From: Novosphingopyxis baekryungensis DSM 16222
GTDB lineage: Bacteria > Pseudomonadota > Alphaproteobacteria > Sphingomonadales > Sphingomonadaceae
DNA: 64,000 nucleotides
Direction of reading: 5' to 3'
Assembly (NCBI RefSeq): GCF_000420305.1
Contig: NZ_ATUR01000003.1
Location: forward strand, 186,001-250,000
Made by a program: the position numbers and the translations under genes. Positions 44,201 to 53,668 of this stretch are shown in pieces. Position 1 is the first letter of the stretch, and every line of letters starts with the position of its first letter. The notes under the pieces were generated by a model. The model was not told the origin of the DNA and searched no databases. It saw only the letters and a program-made list of their open reading frames with translations.

Positions 44201-45289
44201 TCAGATTTGTTGTCGTTTTTCTGCGTCCATCTTCAAAATCCATGTTTCAACGCTTTCGGGCAGGCCGAGCCTTCGAGCCGCGGCAATATCCCGCCGAGGG
44301 TCGTAAGAAAACGCGGTCATAGGAATGGCGCGGTTGGCCATTTCGAGCATAAGATGGGTGAACTGCTCTATGCCCAAAGTTGTTTGGTCCTTTGAGATGG
44401 TGACGGGTGGGTTTTTGAGGAAGCTCAAGGTGTTGACCAGCATGATCTCATCGAATCGATCGCGCAGTTGATCGTTGGTCAAAGGCTGCAGATACGGATT
44501 TCGACGATAGTCGGTTCGCCATCGTTCGTGACGAGGTGCGTGCTCAGGAATATGATCAATGGTGGTGAAGTCGGACGCTTGTGGTTCGTCAAAGGAAAGG
44601 TCGGGGTAGTCGCAATGGCGTATCCACGCGTGTTGGATGAACTCAACCACCTCCGATTTCCACGGCGCATATTGAATGCCGCTCCCTTCGACCACGGTGA
44701 GTGGGAAGGTCAGGAGATTTTCCACGATTGTTGCATGGCGCTCGGTGAAGTAGATGATCGCATCGACATGGGCGAAGCGCGGCGAGCCGTCCTTGTCTCG
44801 GCGCCGGACGGCGTGCCAAAGGATATATGACACGGTGTGTGGGTCATACGCTTCGTGATCCTCGTTCACTAGTATCAGAATTTTTACGAGGCTTTTGCGC
44901 GGGTGATCTTTCTCATGCGCTTCGAGCTGGCGATTGGCTTTCTGTAACGGGCGAGTGATGCCGCGCCCGATCCTTTCAAGCACCTGTTTACCGATGCCGT
45001 CTGGGTCGTCCGTATTCTTTATAAAGGAGTCCATCGGGGCGCTGCCGAGGAAGATCGGCCAATCCGGGCGCTTGCGTAATTGCTCGACGAGATTTTCAAC
45101 ACGCTCCTCACCATCATCTTCAAGTGTTTTCAACTCAATGGCGACAAGACCGCGGAAGCAGGCATAGTCTGGTCGAAGCTGCTCAGAACTGTCTGGGTCG
45201 TCGAGCGATTGGCCGCGCAGGGCTTCAAAGATAAAGCGTTCGACGCGCGGAGTTAGTGGCTCGACAGGGCCGGTTCGTTCGATACGCAT
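44201..45289 (-). CDS. Unknown protein with a PD-(D/E)XK-like N-terminus
   Basis: A 362-residue protein of no family I recognise. Residues about 40-55 read RPDYACFRGLVAIELKTL, with the spaced D...ExK arrangement of restriction-endonuclease-fold enzymes. The rest is charged and mixed alpha/beta without membrane segments. The start at 45289 (MRIERTGPVEPLTPRVERF) is preferred over a TTG at 45346. Codon use looks less GC-biased than in the neighbouring housekeeping genes, which suggests acquisition. It is divergent from another unknown gene, and no transposase or integrase is nearby. A nuclease-like or defence role is a guess. Confidence 0.75.
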   Translation of the reverse strand: MRIERTGPVEPLTPRVERFIFEALRGQSLDDPDSSEQLRPDYACFRGLVAIELKTLEDDGEERVENLVEQLRKRPDWPIFLGSAPMDSFIKNTDDPDGIGKQVLERIGRGITRPLQKANRQLEAHEKDHPRKSLVKILILVNEDHEAYDPHTVSYILWHAVRRRDKDGSPRFAHVDAIIYFTERHATIVENLLTFPLTVVEGSGIQYAPWKSEVVEFIQHAWIRHCDYPDLSFDEPQASDFTTIDHIPEHAPRHERWRTDYRRNPYLQPLTNDQLRDRFDEIMLVNTLSFLKNPPVTISKDQTTLGIEQFTHLMLEMANRAIPMTAFSYDPRRDIAAARRLGLPESVETWILKMDAEKRQQI

Positions 45290-45423
45290 GACATAACTAC
45301 CATAACCACTGCTGCGGCAAATGTTAATGGTAGTGCGGAGGGGCAAAGCTGCCTTTCGCCTAACGCCCCTATTGCGGACCTTCTACAAAAATATACGATG
45401 CCCTAAGGCGGCCATCCAATCGG

Positions 45424-45777
45424 TTGGGACGGGATCTACAGGGATGCCGAGAGGGGGTGGCGGTATTCATTGCATCCGGTCAGTTGGGCATCCATGACCC
45501 ACGCTTCGCACGTTGGCCAAGAGAGGCATTTACGGCGTATTATGAGATTTACCTGAGCGGTGGTGAACGGGATGAGAGGAGAGCCATCCGGGAGACGTTC
45601 AATGGCCGTGAGGCGGACTACACAGGCCACGAGGTCGTTTTCTATGTAAATCGCGATTATGACATCGAAAAAATGCGCACGAACGTGAGCGGCCTTTTGT
45701 CTGACGATATGGAAGTGACGGTGATACGTTCATCGAAACGTCAATGGGATTGGAAGAAGAACCAAAAAAAGTCTTGA
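45424..45777 (+). CDS. Unknown protein, possibly a fragment
   Basis: A 117-residue frame opening at a TTG; a GTG at 45457 is an alternative start. The sequence (AFTAYYEIYLSGGERDERRA, HEVVFYVNRDYDIEKMRTNV) has normal protein composition, with a mixed alpha/beta pattern and a basic C-terminus, but no family I know. There is no clear ribosome-binding site, so it may be the remnant of a longer gene. It is divergent from the PD-(D/E)XK-like gene and may belong with it. Confidence 0.45.
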   Translation: MGRDLQGCREGVAVFIASGQLGIHDPRFARWPREAFTAYYEIYLSGGERDERRAIRETFNGREADYTGHEVVFYVNRDYDIEKMRTNVSGLLSDDMEVTVIRSSKRQWDWKKNQKKS

Positions 45778-46088
45778 AGCACGTTGTCGATGTCTTTGCA
45801 AAGTGTTGGCTAGGTACCCCTAGTTTCCGCAGGGGGGGACTCGCCGTCGTCAGATTTGCAGCGCCGCAAATCCAGGGCGCTTTTCGACACCCACAAACTG
45901 ACAGTCACAAAACCACCCCCAAGGCGGTCATTCAGGGGCCGCTCGGGCAGTCCCGAAAGCGGATATCGCCGGAGGCTCGCGGCTACTACCGCTTTCAGGT
46001 TCGCCTAACGAAAATCGGAATGACCGACGTAAAGACGCAAAGCCGCCCTCTCTTGCAATGTAGGACTATCTTTGCCCTATCCTGTTCG
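45778..46088. other. Gene-free stretch before the HTH protein
   Basis: About 310 bases with no convincing gene, repeat or RNA. An open frame crosses it in phase with the next gene, but the composition is not protein-like. Confidence 0.5.
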
Positions 46089-47099
46089 ATGACAGGCTCA
46101 TCGAAACCGCATCGCCCTTCGGCCCACCATCATGCCGGGGAGGACGCGCCTGATCCTGTCGAACGCGCCGCGCGGGCCGAGGCGTTGGCGGATGCGGAGG
46201 CCGGGCCGGGGGATGCGGAAAGCACGCAGGATTTCGTCGATCGCATATGGACCGACCATGGGCATTGGCCGGATGTCTATTTCCCCGAGGGGCTGGCAGG
46301 GCTTTGTTACAAGGACGGCGCGCCGCTGCCCAGCAACCATCCCGATCATCCGCGCGTGCGCGGCGCACCGCGGCAGGCGGATGGCTCGCTGGCCAGCTAT
46401 TGGCAGTGCACGCCGGGCGAGCTTCGGGACATGGGCGTGGATGCGCCCCCGCCGCGCCGCAGCCGCCATGACGGCTGGACCACCGCGCGGATCGAGCAAT
46501 TTCTGGAGGAGCTGCGCGCCACCGCCAGCATCTCGGACGCTTGCCGGGCCGTTAGCATGTCGCGTTCTTCGGCCTACAAGCTCTATGCCCGCGCCGATTC
46601 CGGCCATATCCGCAAGGCGTGGGACGCGGCGTTGAAGGCGGCGACCAATGTGCTGGTCACCACCGCGTTCGACCGGGCGGTGAACGGCGTGCAGGAGCAG
46701 GTCTGGTATCAGGGCAGAATGGTCGGTTTTCGCGAACGCCATGACAACCGCCATCTGCAATTCATGCTGAAGGCGCGCGATCCGCTCAACTGGGCGCCGC
46801 TGGACGATCTGCAGGGCTGGGTCCGCCATCGCGGCCTGCCCGAGGCGGCGATGCCGGCGGACACGGCGCTCGCCCATGTCCGCAAGGGGGAGGAGGCGTG
46901 GGGCCGGCAGCTGCCCGGTGAAGATGGCTGCGCGGAGGAGACGCTCCTGCCCCCACCGGACGAGCGCGCCAGGGCCGCCAGGGACGCGCCGACGCAGGAG
47001 ACGGCGGCGAACCGCCAGCTGGGTTCGGGAGGGTTGGATTCGGGGGTGTTGGATTCGGGCATGTTGGATTCGGGGGACGACCGAAAGGAACAGGATTGA
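46089..47099 (+). CDS. Helix-turn-helix protein of unknown function with repetitive tail
   Basis: A 336-residue protein. Residues about 135-190 (TTARIEQFLEELRATASISD then ACRAVSMSRSSAYKLYARA) form a HTH of the terminase-small-subunit or resolvase type, preceded by a WPDVYFPEGLAG region. The C-terminus ends in an imperfect tandem LDSG repeat coded by three near-identical 15-base units (47034-47078). The function is unknown; phage origin is possible but there are no other phage genes. The start at 46089 follows the usual composition change from noncoding to coding; the frame extends upstream without support. Confidence 0.75.
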   Translation: MTGSSKPHRPSAHHHAGEDAPDPVERAARAEALADAEAGPGDAESTQDFVDRIWTDHGHWPDVYFPEGLAGLCYKDGAPLPSNHPDHPRVRGAPRQADGSLASYWQCTPGELRDMGVDAPPPRRSRHDGWTTARIEQFLEELRATASISDACRAVSMSRSSAYKLYARADSGHIRKAWDAALKAATNVLVTTAFDRAVNGVQEQVWYQGRMVGFRERHDNRHLQFMLKARDPLNWAPLDDLQGWVRHRGLPEAAMPADTALAHVRKGEEAWGRQLPGEDGCAEETLLPPPDERARAARDAPTQETAANRQLGSGGLDSGVLDSGMLDSGDDRKEQD

Positions 47100-47201
47100 G
47101 CAATCGATCCGTGTTCACTTTGTCAACTTAGCGCAATTTTATAACGGGCCGAGAGTGATGCGCCATGGGGCGGCCCTGCGGTTCGCCGCGCTTATTAGGC
47201 T

Positions 47202-48605
47202 CTAGCTGATCTTGTAGGGCAATCGCTCGAACGCGCCGCGCTTGTGATCCCGGCGATAGGCCTTGTGGTCCTTGCGGATGCGTTTGGCCGCCTCGCACGC
47301 GAAGCAGGTGACGTCGTCTATGAAGACATGGCGCGGCTCCATCGCCTCCAGGATGGCCGGTTCCACGTCATAATCGACATCGCCCACCTCGTCCGACCGG
47401 GCATGGGCGCGGGCCAGGGCGCGGCCGCAGATATCGGCATAGTCCAGCCACTCGTCATAGGACAGGTCGTCCAGATCGATATCGTCGCGGAACGGCGCCC
47501 GCTCGCGCGACAGGAAGCTCATGCCGTCTATCTTCACGCTGCCATAGAACACATCGCCATCGGGCAGATGCACCTTCTGGCCATGGACGATGCGGGCGGC
47601 CTCATCCTCGAACTGCCGGTCCGGCGTGGGGACCAGCCCGGCCATGGCGCTGCGGCGGGCGCGCTTGAACTCGACGATCCAGTCATCGGTGGCGTCTTCC
47701 GATGGCCCCTCCAGCAGGATGTAGAAGCGATCGAGGCCGAGCGAGGCGGTGCCCTGCCCGTGCCGCCGGGCCACGTCCTTCACCCGCAGCTGGCCGTGCA
47801 GGCTGTCCGGCTCGATCCCGTTGCTCTTGGCCAGCCCGTCGATCAGCGCCTGAAACTCGTCGCGCCGGCTGCTGATCGGCGTCAGCTCCTCGCTGGTGCG
47901 AAAGCCGTCGCCCTTTTCATTATGGTAGCGGTCCTTCAGCCAGCGGTGCCGGTCCGTCAGCGCGCTATGGAACAGCTTTTTGATCAGCGGTGGGCTGTTG
48001 TCCATGCGGTAGACATGGCGCGTCTCGATCTCGTCGCGCGCGCACTCCTCCATGGCGGCGGCATAGCCTTTGACGAAAGCCTTGGCGATCTTGCGCCGCT
48101 TCTTCTTGCCATGCCCGCCAATCTCCCGCGCGGCGATCACGAAACCGGTGGCGCCGCGCTTGATGTCCCAGCTGAACGGGCCGTACCCCACTTCGTCGAA
48201 ATCATTGACCGAGAAGATGGGCGCATGGTCCGCATTTGGCATGATGCCGAAATTCTCCGGGTGCACATCACCCAGCAGCATCACCTCCGGCATGGCCGCA
48301 TCGGCGCCCGCCATGTCGCGGTAGAAGACCAGCGCGGTGCCACGGAAATAGGCGAACAGCGACGCGGAAAGCGCTGCGAACTTCTCGCGCGTGCCCTCGG
48401 CATGATTGTCGATCCGCTCGACATGGTCTTCCAGAATGGTGGCACGCACATGCTCGCGCCGGGCCTGGCCCTTGAGCATCGTGGGCAGCATGATCGCGGC
48501 CTCATGGGCAAAGCGCTCGGACAGACGGGCATAGGCCTCCCGCCGCTTGCCAACGTCATGATCGTCCTGCTCGCGCCCCTTGGTCCATTTATCCTTGGTC
48601 GCCAC
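47202..48605 (-). CDS. DUF2252 family protein
   Basis: The 467-residue protein has the features of DUF2252: an N-terminal FRGTALVFYRDM region, the kinase-like GDVHPENFGIMPN and NDFDEVGYGPFSWDIKRGATGF stretches, and a C-terminal ARAHARSDEVG. The fold is related to aminoglycoside phosphotransferase-like kinases, with H/N and D positions resembling catalytic HxDxxxxN and DxD. Substrate and role are unknown. It is a single leftward unit. Confidence 0.9.
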   Translation of the reverse strand: MATKDKWTKGREQDDHDVGKRREAYARLSERFAHEAAIMLPTMLKGQARREHVRATILEDHVERIDNHAEGTREKFAALSASLFAYFRGTALVFYRDMAGADAAMPEVMLLGDVHPENFGIMPNADHAPIFSVNDFDEVGYGPFSWDIKRGATGFVIAAREIGGHGKKKRRKIAKAFVKGYAAAMEECARDEIETRHVYRMDNSPPLIKKLFHSALTDRHRWLKDRYHNEKGDGFRTSEELTPISSRRDEFQALIDGLAKSNGIEPDSLHGQLRVKDVARRHGQGTASLGLDRFYILLEGPSEDATDDWIVEFKRARRSAMAGLVPTPDRQFEDEAARIVHGQKVHLPDGDVFYGSVKIDGMSFLSRERAPFRDDIDLDDLSYDEWLDYADICGRALARAHARSDEVGDVDYDVEPAILEAMEPRHVFIDDVTCFACEAAKRIRKDHKAYRRDHKRGAFERLPYKIS

Positions 48606-48684
48606 GCGCTGCTCCTGTTGCTATCCGCCTGCCCCGTGGCGGATACGTGTGCGCTGTTTCAACGCTTCGGGACGGGTTTGGCCC

Positions 48685-49905
48685 CTAACGCGTTCCAGCC
48701 GCGAGCTTCTGGAAGAAAGCCAGCCGCTCTGCGGTCAGCTTGCGTGACGAGGCGACCGGCCAGTTGGAGACCGCCGCGATCACCACATTCTGTTCGGGAA
48801 AGATCGTGATCGCCTGCCCGAATATGCCCTGCGCGCCGTAATTGCCGCCGGGATACACCCACCATTGATATCCATATCCGAGGCCCGCAATCCCGGTATC
48901 GGCCTGCGACGACCCGGCCGCGGCAAACCATCCGTCCGGTACCTGCCCCTTGCCCCCGTCCATCGCGAACAGGCCCATCCTTGCATAATCGGACAGGCGC
49001 AGCGACAGGCAACAGCCACCGATATTGTTGGTCGCGCTATCGACCATCCAGAACAGATCACCGGCGAAGCCCGCCGGATCGACGATCTTGCGCTTGGCAT
49101 AATCGCTGAGGCGCTCCCCGGTGGCCCGCGACACCAAGGTGCCGATCAGATTGGTTTCGCCGGTCTTGTATTCCCAATGCGTACCGGGCGCATATTCGCG
49201 CTTCAGGGTCTTCATGTAAGCGGTGACCGGGTCCTGCCCCGCCCCCACCGGGATGGACAACATTTTGACCACATCGCTCTGCGGATCGGTATAGTCCTCG
49301 TTCCATGCGACGCCGGATGTCATGCTGAGCAGCTGCTCGATGGTGACCCCGTCATAGCCGCTGCCGCCCAGCTCAGGGATATAGGCGGTGACAGGGTCCT
49401 GCAGCGATCCGATCTTTCCGTCCCTGATCGCCGCGCCGACCAGCGTGGAGGTGAAGCTTTTGGCCACCGAGAAACTGGTCCACCGATCGGTCGGCTTCAG
49501 GCCTAGCCCGTAGCGCTCCAGCACGATCTTGCCGTCCTTGATCACCATCAGTCCGGCGACCTGCTGTACTTGCATGAACGTGGTCACGGCGGCATCGTCC
49601 ATGGCCAGCGGCGCGCCTTTGGGCAGCACAAGCGGCTTGGGAGACGCCTTTGCGGTGGTGCCGGGGAAAATATCCTCCATCCGCCGGAAATTGGCCGAGC
49701 GCTGTTCATCGGACCAGAACAGGATCTCCGCCCCCGCCTTCTGGACGCGCGCCATTTCCTCCGGAGAGAGGATCAGCGTGTCAGCTTTTGACGATGCCAA
49801 CGTCGGGGCCGACGTCGAGGCCGACGCCAAATCGGTAGTCGACACCGGTGCGCAGCCCCCCATCGACAATGCGGCCAGTGCCCCGAAAGCTGTGATATAT
49901 TTCAT
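48685..49905 (-). CDS. Serine hydrolase (class C beta-lactamase-like), lipoprotein
   Basis: The 406-residue protein has a lipoprotein signal (MKYITAFGALAALSMGGC, cysteine 18) and a beta-lactamase/esterase domain. It has the SxxK motif in SFSVAKSFTS, then a YKTGETN segment with the Tyr-x-Asn-like role and GYGYQWWVYPGG near the C-terminus. It probably acts on an ester or peptide at the envelope; true beta-lactam activity is not implied. AAGGAG lies 8 bases before the ATG at 49905, and that ATG overlaps the stop of cfa (ATGA). The pair is therefore translationally coupled. Confidence 0.92.
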   Translation of the reverse strand: MKYITAFGALAALSMGGCAPVSTTDLASASTSAPTLASSKADTLILSPEEMARVQKAGAEILFWSDEQRSANFRRMEDIFPGTTAKASPKPLVLPKGAPLAMDDAAVTTFMQVQQVAGLMVIKDGKIVLERYGLGLKPTDRWTSFSVAKSFTSTLVGAAIRDGKIGSLQDPVTAYIPELGGSGYDGVTIEQLLSMTSGVAWNEDYTDPQSDVVKMLSIPVGAGQDPVTAYMKTLKREYAPGTHWEYKTGETNLIGTLVSRATGERLSDYAKRKIVDPAGFAGDLFWMVDSATNNIGGCCLSLRLSDYARMGLFAMDGGKGQVPDGWFAAAGSSQADTGIAGLGYGYQWWVYPGGNYGAQGIFGQAITIFPEQNVVIAAVSNWPVASSRKLTAERLAFFQKLAAGTR

Positions 49906-51197
49906 CGATCCTGCTCCTTCACCAAGGTCACCTGCGCCACGTCGATCCCGCCGCCGCGAAAACCGCCCTCGCAATACATCAGATAATAGCGCCACAGCGC
50001 CACGAAATCGGTGTCGAACCCCTCTGGCAGACGCCCTGCCTCGACGGCCGCGTCGAACCGTTCCCGCCAGATCCGCAGCGTGCGGGCATAATCCAGACCC
50101 ATGGAGTGTTGGTTCTCCCACATGAGCCCGCGGGCTTCGGCAAGCGCGCGAAAGCGGCTTTCGGACAGCAACATGCCGCCGGGGAAAATATATGTCTGAA
50201 TGAAATCGGCGCCGGCCGCATAATGCTCGAAAATGTCATCGGCGATGCTGATATATTGCAACCCGGCCCGCCCGCCCGGCTTCAGATTGGCGGCGATGGC
50301 GTCGAGATAGGCGGGCCAGTAGCGCTGGCCCACGGCCTCCACCATTTCAACGCTGGCAATGGCATCGAAGCGCCCCGCCCCTTTCTCGCCCAAAACGTCG
50401 CGATAATCGGTCAGGGTGAAAGACAGCTGCGATCCGCCAGAGCAGCCCCTTCCCCTCTGCTGCGCCGCAACCATCTGCTCGGCAGACAGCGTGATGCCGC
50501 GATAATCGAGCGCATGGCGCTCGCACGCGCGAACAGCAAGCCCGCCCCAGCCGCAGCCGATTTCCAGCAGTCTGGCGCCGTCATGCAGATCAAGCCGGTC
50601 CAGCAAGGCGTCGATCTTGCGCAGCTGGGCCTGCTCCAGCCGTTCGCCATCGTCCGCACCGGCATTGTCGAACAGAGCGCTGGAATAGCTCATCGTATCG
50701 TCGAGCCACAGCTCGTAGAAATCATTGCCGAGATCGTAATGATATTCGATGTTGCGGCGGGCCTTGGAAGGGCTGTTATCGCGCAGCCAATGGCGCAATT
50801 TGCCAAGCAATTTCCATGGGCCGCGTGATCGTGCCGATTGACCGAGCGACACCCGGTTGCGCATGAATAGGTCGAACAACGGCACCGGATCGGGACTGGT
50901 CCATTCGCCGAGCTCCCATGCGTGATACCATCCTGCCGATCCGCCGGTAATCAGCCGGAGCAGTGCCCGCCAGTCGCGCAGATCGACTTGCGGCACCGGC
51001 CCGGACGCGCGGCAACCGAGGATGCGGAACTCGCCATTGGGAAGGGTCGCCTCAATCCCGCCTTCGGCCAGCCCTGCATCGATCCTGTCCAGAATGCGGT
51101 GCATGCTGGGCGCGAGGAGACGGGACAGCAGGCTGCCGCCAAGCGCCAAGCGCTGCTTCGTCAAATGCTTGGCCCTATTGGACGCCGGCGCGTTCAT
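49902..51197 (-). CDS. cfa: Cyclopropane-fatty-acyl-phospholipid synthase family protein
   Basis: The 431-residue SAM-dependent enzyme has the CFAS N-terminal lipid-binding region and the linker RRNIEYHYDLGNDFYELWLD. The SAM motif LLEIGCGWGGLAVRA and IASVEMVEAVGQRYW follow, and the end YYLMYCEGGFRGGGIDV is typical. It would methylenate unsaturated acyl chains of membrane lipids. The start at 51197 gives the usual length; a TTG at 51215 is in frame. It is followed by the coupled serine hydrolase. Confidence 0.94.
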   Translation of the reverse strand: MNAPASNRAKHLTKQRLALGGSLLSRLLAPSMHRILDRIDAGLAEGGIEATLPNGEFRILGCRASGPVPQVDLRDWRALLRLITGGSAGWYHAWELGEWTSPDPVPLFDLFMRNRVSLGQSARSRGPWKLLGKLRHWLRDNSPSKARRNIEYHYDLGNDFYELWLDDTMSYSSALFDNAGADDGERLEQAQLRKIDALLDRLDLHDGARLLEIGCGWGGLAVRACERHALDYRGITLSAEQMVAAQQRGRGCSGGSQLSFTLTDYRDVLGEKGAGRFDAIASVEMVEAVGQRYWPAYLDAIAANLKPGGRAGLQYISIADDIFEHYAAGADFIQTYIFPGGMLLSESRFRALAEARGLMWENQHSMGLDYARTLRIWRERFDAAVEAGRLPEGFDTDFVALWRYYLMYCEGGFRGGGIDVAQVTLVKEQDR

Positions 51198-51238
51198 CCG
51201 TTGCTCATGCCGCAAGCCGCGGGCGAAGGCAATTGCCG

Positions 51239-52021
51239 CTAGCTGCCGGGGGCCGCGGCAGATCCTGCAAGTATCCCTCCGTCCAAAGTCAGCTCCGCAC
51301 CAGTCATATAGCTGGCCTCATCGGACGCCAGCAGCACCGCCAGCGCCGCCACTTCCTGCGGTGTACCGAAACGGCGGAGCGGCGTATCCGCGACGAGCGC
51401 ATCCATGCGCGCCTGGCGGCCGGGTTCATCCCCCAGCATGGGCTCCCACATCGCAGTCAGGATCGCTGCAGGATGAATGGAATTGCAACGGATCGCGAGC
51501 CCCTGTTGCGCGCAGTACAGGGCCACAGTCTTGCTATGGTTGCGCACGGCCGCCTTGGACGCCGCATAGGCGGCCGCACCGGGTATGCCGACCATGCCGG
51601 AGCGCGACGATATATTGATGATGGACCCCGCCCCGCGCGCCCGCATCGCGCGGATGGCGTACCGGCAGCCCAGGAACGTACCGTCGCTATTCACGGCATG
51701 AACGCGCCGCCAGCTTTCCAGGGTGGCATGTTCGGGATCATGCGCCGCTGGCCCATGTTCAAAACCGGTGATCCCGGCATTGTTTACCAGGATATCCAAC
51801 TGTGGGACGTTCCGCGCAAGATCGTCCCAATCGGCCTCTTCAGACACATCGAGCCGGAAAAACTGCCCGCCAAGTTCTTCAGCCAGTTCCTGGCCGGCAG
51901 ATTCATCGATATCGGTAATGATGAGGTGGCCGCCCTCGCGGTGAAACGCGCGTGCGATCGCCTCGCCAATCCCGCGCGCGGCGCCGGTGACAAGGCAGAT
52001 CTTGCCTATCAATTTTTGCAT
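51239..52021 (-). CDS. SDR-family oxidoreductase
   Basis: The 260-residue classical SDR has [15 protein letters not shown] (about 12-26), [22 protein letters not shown] and [14 protein letters not shown] with the catalytic Tyr/Lys. The end [15 protein letters not shown] is typical of glucose-1-dehydrogenase-like members. Substrate unknown. The ATG at 52021 gives the normal N-terminus. It is 41 bases upstream of cfa on the same strand and may share its transcript. Confidence 0.92.
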   Translation of the reverse strand: MQKLIGKICLVTGAARGIGEAIARAFHREGGHLIITDIDESAGQELAEELGGQFFRLDVSEEADWDDLARNVPQLDILVNNAGITGFEHGPAAHDPEHATLESWRRVHAVNSDGTFLGCRYAIRAMRARGAGSIINISSRSGMVGIPGAAAYAASKAAVRNHSKTVALYCAQQGLAIRCNSIHPAAILTAMWEPMLGDEPGRQARMDALVADTPLRRFGTPQEVAALAVLLASDEASYMTGAELTLDGGILAGSAAAPGS

Positions 52022-52178
52022 GGAAAATCTTTCGTGAACAAAACGCGCAGTTGTGGGCTGCGCCAAAAGGACGCCGCAACGTCCGGGCTTCAAAAGGTCA
52101 GAAGCGCTTGTTCACTGGTCTCACTCCGCACATCAATGCCCGGAAGCTAGATCGCAATCTGGCGCCGGTCAATCGGCG

Positions 52179-53573
52179 CTAATTCTTGATCTTCTCATAC
52201 GCCGCGAGTGCACGCTCGCGCGCGTCCTTGTGCCCGATGATCTTGGCGGGATAGTCATCCGGCTTGCATCCGGCATCCTCGGGATCGTGGATGGCATCAT
52301 CGGGCAGATCGGCCAGTTCCGGCACATAACGGCGGATATAGTCGGCCGCGTCGAACTTTTCGGACTGGCTCAGCGGTGCCATGATCCGCACGAACATGTT
52401 GCTGTCGACACCGGTGCCAGAGATCCATTGCCAGTTGACCGCGTTGTTGCCGTAATCGGCATCGACAAGACAGTCCCAGTACCAGCGCTCGCCCTCGCGC
52501 CAGTCGATCAGCAGATGCTTGATCAGGAAACTGGCGCAGATCATCCGCACGCGATTGTGCAGCCAGCCATGCTTCCAGAGCTGCCGCATGCCAGCGTCCA
52601 CGATGGGATAGCCCGTCTGGCCATGGCACCAGCGATCGAACTCGTCCCGAACAGTCGAGGAGCGAAAGTCGCGCCATTCCAGCTCTTCGAAGCGTTCGCG
52701 ATAGCCCTGCACGCCATAATCGGGAAACTGCATGATCACATTCTGGGCATAGTCACGCCAGGCCAGTTCCTTGAGGAACACCGTGGCATCGCCCTTGGCC
52801 TCGGCGATACGGTGCCAGACATAGCTTGGGGACACTTCGCCAAAATGCAGATGCGGGCTGAGGCGCGAGCTGCCGTCCTCCGATGGAAGGTTGCGCCGAT
52901 CGTCATAGTCCGCGGCAGACGGACGAAAATCATTCACTTGCCGCCGCGCCGCTTCCTCACCCGGGGTCCACATCTCGGTAAAGGCCGTGGCCCAGTCGGG
53001 ATCGGTCGGCAGCAACGCCCAGTCCTCCAACCTTTCGCTATCGGGCCATTGGTCCGGGCACTCGATCTTTTGCGGGGCGCGGAGAGCCTCTTCGGGAGGC
53101 ATCGTCTCCTTCAGCGATTTCCAGAATGGCGTGTAGATTTTATACGGCTCATCGGAGCCGGTCGTCACGCTACCGGGGGGTTTCAGATAATTGCCATCAT
53201 GGAGGCACAGCGCGCAATCTGCGTCCAGCTGCGCCTTCAGCTCGCTTTCCGCCTCGACCCACCATGGCTCATAATGCCGCAGGGCATGGATCTGCGACAC
53301 ACCCTGCTGCGCCGCGATGGCGCATAACACGGACACGCTGTCGCCCTTTCGCAGGATAAGCTGGCTGCCTTTTTCTTCCAGATCCGCGCTCAGCGACGCA
53401 AGGCTATGGTGCAGCCACCACCGGCTGGCCCCGCCCATCGCATGGTCTGCGGCGCGCTCGTCATCCAGAACATAGACCGGAATGACCGGCCCGGCCGCAA
53501 CTGCCGCGCGCAGGGCCGGTTGATCCGACAGGCGCAGATCGCGGCGCAGCCAAAGGATGACAGGATCGGGCAT
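52179..53573 (-). CDS. phrB: Deoxyribodipyrimidine photolyase
   Basis: The 464-residue class I photolyase has an N-terminal antenna-binding Rossmann half (ILWLRRDLRLSDQPAL) and a C-terminal FAD domain. The latter has SRLSPHLHFGEVSP, WRDYAQNVIMQFP, the cyclobutane-repair region TGYPIVDAGMRQLWKHGWLHN and WQWISGTGVDSN. The tryptophans of the electron chain are present. It repairs UV dimers using blue light. Confidence 0.95.
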   Translation of the reverse strand: MPDPVILWLRRDLRLSDQPALRAAVAAGPVIPVYVLDDERAADHAMGGASRWWLHHSLASLSADLEEKGSQLILRKGDSVSVLCAIAAQQGVSQIHALRHYEPWWVEAESELKAQLDADCALCLHDGNYLKPPGSVTTGSDEPYKIYTPFWKSLKETMPPEEALRAPQKIECPDQWPDSERLEDWALLPTDPDWATAFTEMWTPGEEAARRQVNDFRPSAADYDDRRNLPSEDGSSRLSPHLHFGEVSPSYVWHRIAEAKGDATVFLKELAWRDYAQNVIMQFPDYGVQGYRERFEELEWRDFRSSTVRDEFDRWCHGQTGYPIVDAGMRQLWKHGWLHNRVRMICASFLIKHLLIDWREGERWYWDCLVDADYGNNAVNWQWISGTGVDSNMFVRIMAPLSQSEKFDAADYIRRYVPELADLPDDAIHDPEDAGCKPDDYPAKIIGHKDARERALAAYEKIKN

Positions 53574-53668
53574 GCGCTTGGACTCCAGCAGAAAATTGAT
53601 CGGGCTTGGCCGCCATTGTTTCTATAGCGGCCAGCCTGCTTTGCCCAATGCACGATCCGGACTTCCGT

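Noticed and set aside
47030-47080. Short tandem repeats considered as a CRISPR remnant
   Set aside because: Units are 15 bases, contiguous with no spacers, and encode the LDSG tail of an open frame.
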